A stretch of 34,041 nucleotides of DNA, taken from Pseudomonadota bacterium. GTDB lineage: Bacteria > Pseudomonadota > Gammaproteobacteria > Burkholderiales > Burkholderiaceae_C. Of this stretch, positions 16,760-24,703 are shown one piece after another; positions within the stretch are counted from its first letter, which is position 1; every line of letters begins with the position of its first letter. The DNA lies in assembly GCA_031119395.1 (NCBI GenBank), contig JAVHYA010000012.1, positions 29,543 to 63,583 of the forward strand, in the 5' to 3' direction. The position numbers and the translations under genes are program-made. The notes under the pieces were generated by a model that made no database searches, was not told the DNA's origin, and saw nothing but the letters and a program-made list of their open reading frames with translations.

Positions 16760-18781
16760 ATGTACGCCACTCCTTTTCTCGACGTCCCGCCGCTCGTGGC
16801 GGCCGGCGGCACGGTTCGCCTGCCGGGCTCCAAGAGCATCTCCAATCGCGTGCTGTTGCTGGCCGCGCTGGCGCAGGGCAGCACGACCGTCCACGACCTG
16901 CTCGACTCGGACGACACGCGCGTGATGCTGGACGCGCTGGCAACGCTCGGCTGCGGCCTGGATCGCGATGGCGGCGTGCTGCGCATCGAAGGGCTCGGCG
17001 GCCGCCTGGGCGACGACGTGCGCCAGCGCGCCCTGTCGCTCTTCCTCGGCAATGCCGGGACCGCCATGCGGCCGCTGACTGCCGCGCTGGCCCTGCTGGG
17101 GGGCGACTTCGAACTGCGCGGCGTACCGCGCATGCACGAGCGCCCGATCGGCGACCTGGTCGACGCGCTGGTGCAGTTGGGCTGCCAGGTCGAGTACCTC
17201 GGCAACCCCGGCTACCCGCCGCTGCGTATCCGGCCCGTCAGCGCCGCGGCGCTGCAGCTGGATGCGCCGATCCGCGTGCGCGGCGACGTGTCGAGCCAGT
17301 TCCTCACGGCGCTCCTGCTTGCGCTTCCGCTGGCGGCGGCCTCGCGTCCCATCACCATCGACGTGATCGGCGAGCTGATCTCCAAGCCCTACATCGAGAT
17401 CACGCTCAACCTGCTCGCGCGCTTCGGCATCGACGTGCAGCGCGACGGCTGGTCGCGCTTCGTCATTCCGGCCGGCGCGCAGTACCGGTCCCCGGGCGAC
17501 ATCCATGTCGAGGCGGATGCCTCCTCTGCTAGCTATTTCATAGCGCTTGGCGCAATAGCGGCGGGCCTTCCAGGCCAAAATGGCTTGAAGATCGAAGGCG
17601 TGGGCGCGGACTCCATCCAGGGCGACATCCGCTTCGTCGAGGCCGCACGGCAGATGGGCGCGCAGGTCACCAGCGGCCCCAACTGGCTGCAGATCGAGCG
17701 CGGCGCCTGGCCGTTGCGCGCCATCGACATCGACGCCAACCACATCCCCGACGCCGCGATGACGCTGGCCGCCATGGCGCTGTACGCCGATGGCCCCAGC
17801 ACGCTGCGCAACATTGCCAGCTGGCGCGTGAAGGAAACCGACCGCATCGACGCCATGGCGGCCGAACTGCGCAAGCTCGGCGCCACCGTCGAGGCCGGCC
17901 CGGACTTCATCCGCATCGAACCGCTGCCGCCCGGCCACTGGCGGCGCGCCAGCATCCACACCTACGACGACCACCGGGTCGCCATGTGCTTCTCGCTCGC
18001 GGCCTTCAATCCGGACCGGTTGCCGGTCCGCATCCTCGATCCCAAGTGCGTGGGCAAGACCTTCCCGGACTACTTCGAGGCGCTGTTCTCCGTGGTCCGG
18101 CCGGCCGAGGTGCCCGTGATCTGCGTGGACGGCCCCACCGCCTCCGGCAAGGGCACGCTGGCGGCCGAGATCGCGCGCCGGCTCGGCTACCACTACCTCG
18201 ACTCGGGCGCCCTGTACCGGGTCGCGGGCCTGGTCATGCGGCGCGCCGGCCTGGAAGCCGATGCGGCCGATGAAGCCCGCATCGCCGGGCTCGCCCGCGG
18301 CCTGGCCCTGCGCTTCGACGCCGGCCAGGTGCTGCTGGCCGGAGAGGACATCACCGACGCGATCCGCACCGAGGCCGCGGGCATGGACGCCTCCCGGGTG
18401 TCGGCGCTGCCGGCGGTGCGCGAGGCCTTGCGTGACCTGCAGATCTCCTTCCGCCAGCTGCCGGGCCTGGTGGCCGACGGGCGCGACATGGGCACCGTCA
18501 TCTTCCCCGACGCCTCCTTGAAGATCTACCTCACGGCCAGCGCCGCGCACCGCGCCGAGCGCCGGCATAAGCAGTTGATTTCAAAGGGGATTTCGGTTAC
18601 ACTCGACAGTCTTCGCGCCGACTTGGAAGCGCGTGATGCCAGGGACTCGTCCCGCAGCGTCGCGCCACTGAAGCCCGCAGAAGACGCCCGCCTCCTGGAC
18701 AACTCCGAGCAGACCATCGAGCAATCGGTGGATCAGGTTCTGGCCTGGTGGCGGCAGGTGCAGCCTTTCGACGACCGCTGA
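16760..18781 (+). CDS. aroA-cmk: Bifunctional EPSP synthase / cytidylate kinase fusion
   Basis: A single 673-residue frame holding two enzymes. Residues 1 to about 447 are 3-phosphoshikimate 1-carboxyvinyltransferase (shikimate pathway): [10 protein letters not shown] at 21-30, NAGTAMRP at 98-105 with the Gly100 that corresponds to E. coli Gly96 (glyphosate-sensitive class I type), [20 protein letters not shown] and [10 protein letters not shown]. Residues about 451-673 are cytidylate kinase, with the P-loop [10 protein letters not shown] (457-466), then [19 protein letters not shown] and [10 protein letters not shown]. The junction reads [15 protein letters not shown] with no stop and no long linker. 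Separate genes occur side by side in E. coli. A family 1 repeat covers codons 257-277 of the AroA part, adding about four residues compared with E. coli AroA. rpsA follows, with a candidate promoter inside the kinase part. Confidence 0.96.
   Translation: MYATPFLDVPPLVAAGGTVRLPGSKSISNRVLLLAALAQGSTTVHDLLDSDDTRVMLDALATLGCGLDRDGGVLRIEGLGGRLGDDVRQRALSLFLGNAGTAMRPLTAALALLGGDFELRGVPRMHERPIGDLVDALVQLGCQVEYLGNPGYPPLRIRPVSAAALQLDAPIRVRGDVSSQFLTALLLALPLAAASRPITIDVIGELISKPYIEITLNLLARFGIDVQRDGWSRFVIPAGAQYRSPGDIHVEADASSASYFIALGAIAAGLPGQNGLKIEGVGADSIQGDIRFVEAARQMGAQVTSGPNWLQIERGAWPLRAIDIDANHIPDAAMTLAAMALYADGPSTLRNIASWRVKETDRIDAMAAELRKLGATVEAGPDFIRIEPLPPGHWRRASIHTYDDHRVAMCFSLAAFNPDRLPVRILDPKCVGKTFPDYFEALFSVVRPAEVPVICVDGPTASGKGTLAAEIARRLGYHYLDSGALYRVAGLVMRRAGLEADAADEARIAGLARGLALRFDAGQVLLAGEDITDAIRTEAAGMDASRVSALPAVREALRDLQISFRQLPGLVADGRDMGTVIFPDASLKIYLTASAAHRAERRHKQLISKGISVTLDSLRADLEARDARDSSRSVAPLKPAEDARLLDNSEQTIEQSVDQVLAWWRQVQPFDDR
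17528..17590 (+). repeat. Family 1 repeat copy R4, in frame inside aroA
   Basis: The segment begins GCTAGCTATTTCATAGCGC and ends near CCAGGCCAAAATGGCTTG. Without gaps it matches the deacetylase copy at about 42 of 60 positions by hand count. It encodes [19 protein letters not shown] (residues 257-275), starting in the conserved ASYF of AroA. It is read in the same frame as the deacetylase copy. Codons TAT, ATA (twice), CTT and CAA stand out in this GC-rich gene. Confidence 0.65.
18575..18603 (+). promoter_or_regulatory. Candidate rpsA promoter inside the cmk part
   Basis: TTGATT (18575-18580) and TACACT (18598-18603) are separated by 17 bases in a locally AT-rich stretch of an otherwise GC-rich gene. 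Each hexamer matches the sigma-70 consensus at four of six positions. A promoter within cmk for rpsA fits the need to make S1 at a much higher level than the upstream enzymes. Confidence 0.5.
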
Positions 18782-18999
18782 GGCGGGTATTGAAGGCTCG
18801 GGCCTCCGGCACAACCTCTGCCGGGCGGTCCTTGGTCCAGCAGGTCCTCCTCGCGCGTCAGCGCACCGGCCTGCTGGTTGTTCAACCCCAACCGGGGTCA
18901 CTTCCATGTGGCCCAAACTGCCGTCTCCAGTCTTAGAAACAGCCGCAAGCGATCTTGCATGGGCGGCTGGAAACCTGGGTGGACGGAACAGGAAACTCA
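18782..18999 (+). promoter_or_regulatory. Structured 5' leader of rpsA
   Basis: The 218 bases between the aroA-cmk stop and rpsA contain three potential hairpins: CCAGCAGG (18837-18844) with CCTGCTGG (18870-18877); ACCCC-AACC-GGGGT (18885-18898); and GCAAG-CGAT-CTTGC (18945-18958), extended by AGCC/GGCT (18941-18968). S1 in E. coli represses its own translation through a structured leader, so this region may do the same. I cannot fold it, so the pairing is by eye. No gene is visible in it. Confidence 0.5.
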
Positions 19000-20685
19000 A
19001 TGTCTGAATCTTTTGCCGCTCTCTTCGAAGAGTCCCTCCAGCGTTCCGAAATGCGCGCAGGCGAGGTCATCACCGCCGAGGTGGTGCGTGTCGAGCACAA
19101 CCACGTGGTGGTCAATGCCGGCCTGAAGTCCGAAGCCTACGTGCCGATCGAAGAGTTCAAGAACGACAAGGGCGAACTCGAAGTGCAAGCCGGCGATTTC
19201 GTGTCGGTGGCCATCGGCTCCGTCGAAAACGGCTACGGCGACACGATCCTCTCGCGTGACACCGCCAAGCGCCTCGCTTCGTGGCTCGCGCTCGAGAAGG
19301 CCCTGGAATCCGGCGAATTCGTCACCGGCACCACCAGCGGCAAGGTCAAGGGCGGCCTCACCGTGCTGGTCAACGGCATCCGCGCCTTCCTGCCGGGTTC
19401 GCTGATCGACACCCGTCCGATCAAGGACCTGACCCCCTTCGAGAACAAGACCCTCGAATTCAAGGTCATCAAGCTCGACCGCAAGCGCAACAACGTCGTG
19501 CTGTCGCGCCGCGCCGTGGTCGAAGCCAGCATGGGCGAAGAACGCGCCAAGCTGATGGAAACGCTCAAGGAAGGCGCCGTGGTCCGCGGCGTGGTCAAGA
19601 ACATCACCGAATACGGTGCGTTCGTCGACCTCGGCGGCATCGACGGCCTGCTGCACATCACCGACATGGCCTGGCGCCGTGTCCGCCACCCGAGCGAAGT
19701 CGTTCAGGCCGGCCAGGAAATCACCGCCAAGATCCTCAAGTTCGACACCGAGAAGAACCGCGTGTCGCTGGGCCTCAAGCAGATGGGCGACGACCCGTGG
19801 ATGGGCGTGTCGCGCCGCTATCCGCAAGGCACCCGCCTGTTCGGCAAGGTCACGAACATCGCCGACTACGGCGCGTTCGTCGAACTCGAACCCGGCATCG
19901 AAGGCCTGGTCCACGTCTCCGAAATGGACTGGACCAACAAGAACATCGCCCCGAACAAGATCGTGTCGCTGGGCGACGAAGTCGAAGTCATGGTCCTCGA
20001 GATCGACGAAGACAAGCGCCGCATCAGCCTGGGCATGAAGCAGTGCAAGGCCAACCCCTGGCAGGAATTCGCGCAGAACACCAAGCGCGGCGACCGCGTC
20101 AAGGGCCCGATCAAGTCGATCACCGACTTCGGCGTGTTCGTCGGCCTGGCCGCCGGCATCGACGGCCTGGTGCACCTGTCCGACCTCTCGTGGAACGAAG
20201 CCGGCGAAACCGCCGTTCGCAACTACAAGAAGGGCCAGGAAGTCGAAGCGATCGTGCTGGCCGTCGACGTCGACCGCGAGCGCATCAGCCTGGGCATCAA
20301 GCAGCTCGACGGCGACCCGTTCACCACCTTCACGACGGTGAACGACAAGGGCCAGATCGTGACCGGCAAGGTCAAGACCGTGGACCCGCGCGGCGCCGAG
20401 ATCGACCTGGGCAACGACGTGGTCGGCTACCTGCGTGCGTCGGAGATCTCCCGCGACCGCGTGGAAGATGCCCGCAACGTGCTCAAGGAAGGCGACGAAG
20501 TCACGGCCGTGGTGGTCAACGTGGATCGCAAGACCCGCAACATCCAGCTGTCGATCAAGCAGAAGGACATGGTCGACCAGCAGGAAGCCATGGCCAGCCT
20601 GAGCCAGCAGTCGGCCCGCGAGAACGCCGGCACGACCAGCCTGGGCGCCCTGCTGCGCGCCAAGCTGGACAACAGCGACAAGTAA
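19000..20685 (+). CDS. rpsA: 30S ribosomal protein S1
   Basis: A 561-residue S1, which binds mRNA leaders on the 30S subunit. Six S1 (OB-fold) repeats can be followed along the protein, most clearly in [60 protein letters not shown] and [20 protein letters not shown]. The length is close to E. coli S1 (557). The ATG at 19000 is preceded by AGGAA and begins the conserved [12 protein letters not shown] block. Codon use is very biased (for example GAA, CTG, GGC, ATC), as expected for a highly expressed gene. The gene has its own long leader and a downstream hairpin, so it is probably partly independent of the aromatic genes. Confidence 0.98.
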   Translation: MSESFAALFEESLQRSEMRAGEVITAEVVRVEHNHVVVNAGLKSEAYVPIEEFKNDKGELEVQAGDFVSVAIGSVENGYGDTILSRDTAKRLASWLALEKALESGEFVTGTTSGKVKGGLTVLVNGIRAFLPGSLIDTRPIKDLTPFENKTLEFKVIKLDRKRNNVVLSRRAVVEASMGEERAKLMETLKEGAVVRGVVKNITEYGAFVDLGGIDGLLHITDMAWRRVRHPSEVVQAGQEITAKILKFDTEKNRVSLGLKQMGDDPWMGVSRRYPQGTRLFGKVTNIADYGAFVELEPGIEGLVHVSEMDWTNKNIAPNKIVSLGDEVEVMVLEIDEDKRRISLGMKQCKANPWQEFAQNTKRGDRVKGPIKSITDFGVFVGLAAGIDGLVHLSDLSWNEAGETAVRNYKKGQEVEAIVLAVDVDRERISLGIKQLDGDPFTTFTTVNDKGQIVTGKVKTVDPRGAEIDLGNDVVGYLRASEISRDRVEDARNVLKEGDEVTAVVVNVDRKTRNIQLSIKQKDMVDQQEAMASLSQQSARENAGTTSLGALLRAKLDNSDK

Positions 20686-20706
20686 GCCGCGGCAAGCGGT
20701 ACCCGG

Positions 20707-20735
20707 ACACGGCGAGGCTTGCCTCGCCGTGTTTC
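20707..20735 (+). terminator. Terminator hairpin after rpsA
   Basis: ACACGGCGAGGC (20707-20718) pairs perfectly with GCCTCGCCGTGT (20721-20732) across a TT loop, followed by TTCC. The U tract is short, so termination may be partial, leaving some read-through into ihfB. Confidence 0.7.
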
Positions 20736-20748
20736 CATCTGCCGACCC

Positions 20749-21075
20749 ATGACACGTTCCGACCTGGTTGAAGAACTCGCCGCCCGCTTCGCGCAGCTGA
20801 CGCATCGCGACGCCGAGTACGCCGTCAAGACCATCCTCGACGCGATGAGCGACGCCCTGGTGCGCGGCCATCGCATCGAGATCCGTGGCTTCGGCAGCTT
20901 CTCCGTCAGCCGTCGCCCGCCGCGCATCGGACGCAACCCGCGTTCGGGCGAGAGCGTGCAGATCCCCGAGAAGCGGGTGCCGCACTTCAAGCCGGGCAAG
21001 GCCCTTCGCGAGGCTGTGGATGCACGCAGTGCCGAACTCGAGGCCGAGGAGCAGCGCCAGCGCGAGCGGGCCTGA
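20749..21075 (+). CDS. ihfB: Integration host factor subunit beta
   Basis: A 108-residue DNA-bending protein of the HU/IHF family, the beta partner of IhfA. The N-terminal helices begin [14 protein letters not shown], and the beta-arm and tip motif [20 protein letters not shown] with [17 protein letters not shown] is diagnostic of IHF beta. The C-terminus is extended by about 14 charged residues ([11 protein letters not shown]) compared with E. coli (94 residues). The ATG at 20749 is chosen because it starts the first helix; an ATG 30 bases upstream falls in the terminator loop. The rpsA-ihfB-lapA-lapB order is conserved in many proteobacteria. Confidence 0.96.
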   Translation: MTRSDLVEELAARFAQLTHRDAEYAVKTILDAMSDALVRGHRIEIRGFGSFSVSRRPPRIGRNPRSGESVQIPEKRVPHFKPGKALREAVDARSAELEAEEQRQRERA

Positions 21076-21087
21076 CACCCGGCTCCG

Positions 21088-21093
21088 TAGAAT
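21088..21093 (+). promoter_or_regulatory. Candidate -10 element before lapA
   Basis: TAGAAT in the context CCGTAGAATCGG, 24 bases before the lapA ATG. No convincing -35 hexamer is found 17 bases upstream, inside the end of ihfB. Confidence 0.3.
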
Positions 21094-21117
21094 CGGTCCC
21101 GGCCTGACGGGACACCC

Positions 21118-21438
21118 ATGAAATATTTCCTATGGCTGCTCAAGGCAGCCATTTTTTTTACCCTGTTCGCCTTCGCGCTGAACAACCAGCACGACGCGAC
21201 CGTCTACTTCTTCTTCGGGACGTACTGGCGTGCGCCGCTGGTGCTGGTCGTGCTCGCGGCCTTCGCAGGCGGCATGGTCGTCGGCGCGCTGGGCATGCTG
21301 CCCGGGTGGTGGAAGCACCGCCGTGCTGCCACGCAGGCGCCTCAACCCACCGCCGCCGTCGCCGTGAATCCCGTGCCCGAAGGCCCGGCCGCCGTCAGCG
21401 TCCAGGAACCCCAGATCGCCCGCCAGCATGGACTTTGA
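21118..21438 (+). CDS. lapA: LapA family protein (DUF1049), inner membrane
   Basis: A 106-residue membrane protein with two hydrophobic segments (about 4-20 and 37-62) around the family motif FALNNQHDATVYFFFG, then a basic stretch (KHRRA) and an Ala/Pro/Val-rich tail. In E. coli LapA is encoded next to LapB and contributes to lipopolysaccharide assembly control. Its last four codons overlap the start of lapB by 11 bases, so the two are translated together. Confidence 0.88.
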   Translation: MKYFLWLLKAAIFFTLFAFALNNQHDATVYFFFGTYWRAPLVLVVLAAFAGGMVVGALGMLPGWWKHRRAATQAPQPTAAVAVNPVPEGPAAVSVQEPQIARQHGL

Positions 21439-22612
21439 TTTCAGTTGGCTCCTGCTGGGCCTGCCCATCGCCTTCGTGCTGGGCTGGCTCGCCTCGCGCT
21501 TCGACCTGCGCCAGCTGCGGCTGGAGAACCGGCAGGCGCCCAAGGCCTACTTCCGCGGCCTCAACTTCCTGCTCAACGAACAGCAGGACCAGGCCATCGA
21601 CGCCTTCATCGAAGCGGTGCAGAACGACCCTGACACGCAGGAACTGCACTTCGCGCTGGGCAACCTGTTCCGCCGGCGCGGCGAGTACCAGCGCGCGGTG
21701 CGCGTGCACGAGCACCTGCTCGGCCGCGGCGACCTGAGCCGGGCCGACCGCGACCGCGCGCAGCACGCGCTGGCGCAGGACTTCCTGAGCGCGGGTCTGC
21801 TCGACCGTGCCGAGACGGCGCTGCAGAAGCTCGAGGGCACGCGCTACGAGAACGAATCGCGCCTGTCCCTGCTGGCCATCTACGAACGCTCGCGCGAGTG
21901 GGCGCAGGCCGAGATCGTGGCCAGCAAGCTCGACGCATCGGAACAGGCCAGCTACGGCACGCGCCGTGCGCACCATCTTTGCGAACAGGCGTCCGAACAG
22001 GCCTCGAAGGGCGCGCTGGACGAGGCCATGCGCCTGCTGCGCCAGGCCGCGACGCTGGCGCCCGACGCCCCCCGCCCGCCCATCGACATCGCAGCGCTCC
22101 AGTTGCGCAGCGGGCAGGCGGCCGAAGCCTTCGATACCTTGATGGCGCTGGCGGATACGGCGCCGATGGCCCTGCCCCTCTACGCCGCGCAATTGCAACA
22201 GACAGCCGTGGCCGCCCACCGCAGCGGCGAGGCGCTGGCCTTGCTGCAACGGCGCTACGCCCAGGCGCCGTCGATCGACGTGGTCGAGGCCATCGTCGCA
22301 CTGGGCGGACGGCTGCAACCTGCCGGCGAGGGCCACGAGGTCACGACCTCGACGCCGCGTGACGGCTACCTCGCCCACCTCGCGCAGCAGCCGGGCTCGC
22401 TGGTCGCCGCCTCGCGCTGGCTGGCCGGCGAGCAGTTCACCGACGATGCGCAGACCCACCCGCCGGTGCAGCGCGCGCTCGACCAGGCGGCGCGGCCACT
22501 GATGCGCTACCGCTGCGCAGCCTGCGGCTTCGAGGCGCACCAGTATTTCTGGCACTGCCCGGGCTGCCAGGCCTGGGACAGCTACCCACCCCGTCGGGTG
22601 GAGGAACTATGA
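21428..22612 (+). CDS. lapB: Lipopolysaccharide assembly protein B
   Basis: A 394-residue protein anchored by one N-terminal transmembrane segment (about residues 6-22), followed by a TPR array that starts with AYFRGLNFLLNEQQDQAIDAF and ELHFALGNLFRRRGEYQRAVRVH. A C-terminal rubredoxin-like metal site is formed by C363-x2-C366 and C377-x2-C380 (YRCAACGF and HCPGCQAWD). In E. coli LapB (YciM) recruits LpxC to FtsH for degradation and so limits LPS synthesis. All key parts are present and the length matches (389 in E. coli). The gene ends the housekeeping cluster. Confidence 0.95.
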   Translation: MDFDFSWLLLGLPIAFVLGWLASRFDLRQLRLENRQAPKAYFRGLNFLLNEQQDQAIDAFIEAVQNDPDTQELHFALGNLFRRRGEYQRAVRVHEHLLGRGDLSRADRDRAQHALAQDFLSAGLLDRAETALQKLEGTRYENESRLSLLAIYERSREWAQAEIVASKLDASEQASYGTRRAHHLCEQASEQASKGALDEAMRLLRQAATLAPDAPRPPIDIAALQLRSGQAAEAFDTLMALADTAPMALPLYAAQLQQTAVAAHRSGEALALLQRRYAQAPSIDVVEAIVALGGRLQPAGEGHEVTTSTPRDGYLAHLAQQPGSLVAASRWLAGEQFTDDAQTHPPVQRALDQAARPLMRYRCAACGFEAHQYFWHCPGCQAWDSYPPRRVEEL

Positions 22613-22699
22613 CCACCTGGATGGCCTGACGCACCAGGCGCTTGCATGATGGCCCGGCGCGATCGACGCGCATCGTCAACCAACACACAGGGAGTCATC

Positions 22700-23029
22700 A
22701 TGTTCAAGAAGGTCCTGGCCTCGCTGGCGTTCGCCGCCATGTCGATGGCCGCATCCGCCGCGGTCGAAATCAACAAGGGCTCCGTCGCCGACTTCGACGG
22801 CCTGCCGGGCGTGGGCCCGGCCCTGTCCAGGCGCATCGTCGACGCGCGTCAGCAGGCCGAATTCAAGGACTGGCCGGACTTCATGGCGCGCGTGAAGGGC
22901 GTCAAGCAGAAGTCGGCAGCCAAGCTCTCGGCCGCGGGCCTCACGGTCAATGGCAAGTCGTTCGACAAGGCCGCCGAGGGGTCGGCGGCAAAGAAATCGA
23001 CGGCGGCCAGGAAGTCGTCCGCCCGCTGA
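22700..23029 (+). CDS. Exported helix-hairpin-helix protein (ComEA-like)
   Basis: A 109-residue protein with a signal peptide (residues about 1-20, ending ASAAV) and one helix-hairpin-helix DNA-binding unit: VEINKGSVADFDGLPGVGP, then ALSRRIVDARQ and a second hairpin near VKGVKQKSAAKL. The C-terminus is Lys/Ala/Ser-rich (KKSTAARKSS). Similar small proteins resemble the DNA-binding half of ComEA, which pulls DNA into the periplasm during natural transformation; that role here is an inference. The ATG at 22700 has GGGAG five bases upstream and begins the signal peptide; an upstream ATG at 22646 would bury it. A hairpin follows the gene. Confidence 0.8.
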   Translation: MFKKVLASLAFAAMSMAASAAVEINKGSVADFDGLPGVGPALSRRIVDARQQAEFKDWPDFMARVKGVKQKSAAKLSAAGLTVNGKSFDKAAEGSAAKKSTAARKSSAR

Positions 23030-23048
23030 GCCCGCCGCGGCCATCGAG

Positions 23049-23074
23049 GAAAGCCGCCCCCACGGGCGGCTTTC
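23049..23074 (+). terminator. Terminator hairpin after the ComEA-like gene
   Basis: GAAAGCCGCCC (23049-23059) pairs perfectly with GGGCGGCTTTC (23064-23074) around a CCAC loop, 20 bases after the stop codon. The stem itself ends in TTTC rather than being followed by a long U tract. Confidence 0.75.
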
Positions 23075-23119
23075 CCGCGTGTGTGGCCATCCACGGCCGT
23101 CCGGGAAATGCCGCAGCCG

Positions 23120-23135
23120 TGGCCCGATATTTGCA
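23120..23135 (+). promoter_or_regulatory. Candidate sigma-54 (RpoN) promoter of the TRAP transporter
   Basis: TGGCCCGATATTTGCA matches the -24/-12 consensus TGGCACG-N4-TTGCW with one mismatch (C for A in the first block). Transcription would start near 23145, leaving a leader of about 36 bases with GGAGAG before the dctP ATG. Sigma-54 control is known for several dicarboxylate uptake systems. No DctD-type activator is encoded in this window. Confidence 0.55.
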
Positions 23136-23181
23136 CGTATCCTCGTTCTCGCTTTTCACTTCCCTGTTCAGGAGAGAGTCG

Positions 23182-24150
23182 ATGATTCACAAGTTCGGGC
23201 TTGCGATGGCCGCGCTCACGGTCGGTGCCAGCGCCTTCGCCCAGACCAAGTGGGACCTGCCCACCGCCTACCCCCCCACCAACTTCCACACCGAGAACAT
23301 CGGCCAGTTCGCGGCCGACGTGGACAAGGCCACGGGCGGCAAGCTCAAGATCACGGTCCACTCGAATGCCTCGCTGTTCAAGGCACCCGAGATCAAGCGC
23401 GCCGTACAGGGCGGCCAGGCGCAGATGGGCGAGATCCTGCTGGTGAACTTCCAGAACGAATGGCAGGTCTTCGGCACCGACGGCATCCCCTTCCTGGCCG
23501 ACAGCTACGACGCCGCCTGGAAGCTCTACCAGGCGCAAAAGCCGGTGCTGTCCAAGAAGCTGGCCGAGCAGGGCATCATGCTGCTCTACACCGTGGCCTG
23601 GCCGCCGCAGGGCATCTTCGTCAACAAGACCATCGCCTCGGCCGCCGACCTCAAGGGCATCAAGTGGCGCGCCTACAGCCCGGCCACCGCCCGCATCGGC
23701 GAACTGGTGGGCGCGCAGCCCGTCACCGTGCAGCAGGCCGAGCTCTCGCAGGCCATGGCGACGGGCGTGATCGAGTCGTACATGTCCTCGGGCTCGACCG
23801 GTTACGACACCAAGACCTACGAGTACATCAAGAACTTCTACGACACCCAGGCCTGGCTGCCCAAGAACGCCGTGCTGGTGAACAAGAAGGCCTTCGACGC
23901 GCTCGACAAGCCGACGCAGGACGCCCTGCTCAAGGCCGGCGACGAGGCCGAGAAACGCGGCTGGGAACTGTCGAAGAAGAAGAACCTCGAGTACCTCGAA
24001 CTGCTCAAGAAGAACGGCATGACGATCCACGTGCCCTCGGCACAGCTCAAGGCCGACATGAAGAAGGTCGGCGACACCATGATCAAGGAATGGACCGAGA
24101 AGGCCGGGCCCGACGGCCAGGCGGTGCTGGACGCGTACAAGAAGATGTGA
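23182..24150 (+). CDS. dctP: TRAP transporter substrate-binding protein (DctP family)
   Basis: A 322-residue periplasmic binding protein of the TRAP type, delivering a carboxylate-type ligand to the membrane subunits. A signal peptide covers residues 1 to about 20 (ending SAFAQ). Family features are the opening TAYPPTNFHTENIGQFAADV, the middle GIKWRAYSPATARIGELVGA with the Arg that usually contacts the ligand carboxylate, and VTVQQAELSQAMATGVIES. The ATG at 23182 has GGAGAG seven to ten bases upstream. It is the first gene of the dctP-dctQ-dctM set. The substrate cannot be named from sequence. Confidence 0.93.
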   Translation: MIHKFGLAMAALTVGASAFAQTKWDLPTAYPPTNFHTENIGQFAADVDKATGGKLKITVHSNASLFKAPEIKRAVQGGQAQMGEILLVNFQNEWQVFGTDGIPFLADSYDAAWKLYQAQKPVLSKKLAEQGIMLLYTVAWPPQGIFVNKTIASAADLKGIKWRAYSPATARIGELVGAQPVTVQQAELSQAMATGVIESYMSSGSTGYDTKTYEYIKNFYDTQAWLPKNAVLVNKKAFDALDKPTQDALLKAGDEAEKRGWELSKKKNLEYLELLKKNGMTIHVPSAQLKADMKKVGDTMIKEWTEKAGPDGQAVLDAYKKM

Positions 24151-24155
24151 GCCCC

Positions 24156-24183
24156 GGGTCCGGGCGCGGCCCGGACCCTTTCC
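24156..24183 (+). terminator. Hairpin with U tail between dctP and dctQ
   Basis: GGGTCCGGG (24156-24164) pairs with CCCGGACCC (24170-24178) across a five-base loop and is followed by TTTCC. It lies in the 46-base gap after dctP. Such a partial terminator would leave far more dctP message than permease message, as is often needed for a binding protein. Confidence 0.6.
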
Positions 24184-24196
24184 ACGCGACCTGCCC

Positions 24197-24703
24197 ATGC
24201 GCAAAGCCCTCGATTTCCTCTACGACAGTGCCGCCGCCCTGGCGGCGCTTTTCATGGTCGGCCTGCTGGCCATGGTGCTGACTTCCATCCTCGGGCGGCA
24301 GCTGCACTTCAACGTTCCGGGCATCGACGCCTACGCCGGCTACATGATGGCCGGCGCCGGCTTCATGGCGCTGGCCCACACCCTGAAGAAGGGCGAACAC
24401 ATCCGCGTGACGCTGGTGCTCAACGCGCTGGGCGCCACGCCGCGCCGCTGGCTCGAGCGCTGGGCGATGGGCGCGGGTGCGGCGCTGGCCATCCTCTTCG
24501 CGGTCTACGCGGTACGGCTGGTGCTGCAGTCGCACGAGTTCAACGACATGTCCACCTCCAACGACGCCACGCCGCTGTGGATTCCGCAGCTGAGCATGGC
24601 GGTGGGCGCCGTGGTCTTCGCGATCGCAGCCGTCGACGAGTTCTTCATCGAATGGAACGGCCGCGCGCCGGTGGCCGACGGGGAGATGTTGCGCCATGAG
24701 TGA
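24197..24703 (+). CDS. dctQ: TRAP transporter small permease subunit
   Basis: A 168-residue inner membrane protein with four hydrophobic segments (about 14-34, 48-66, 90-112 and 128-150). The pattern GIDAYAGYMMAGAGFMALAH and KKGEHIRVTLV after the second segment is typical of DctQ subunits. It pairs with DctM to form the sodium-driven TRAP membrane complex. It overlaps the start of dctM by eight bases. The ribosome binding site is weak, and a hairpin separates it from dctP. Confidence 0.9.
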   Translation: MRKALDFLYDSAAALAALFMVGLLAMVLTSILGRQLHFNVPGIDAYAGYMMAGAGFMALAHTLKKGEHIRVTLVLNALGATPRRWLERWAMGAGAALAILFAVYAVRLVLQSHEFNDMSTSNDATPLWIPQLSMAVGAVVFAIAAVDEFFIEWNGRAPVADGEMLRHE

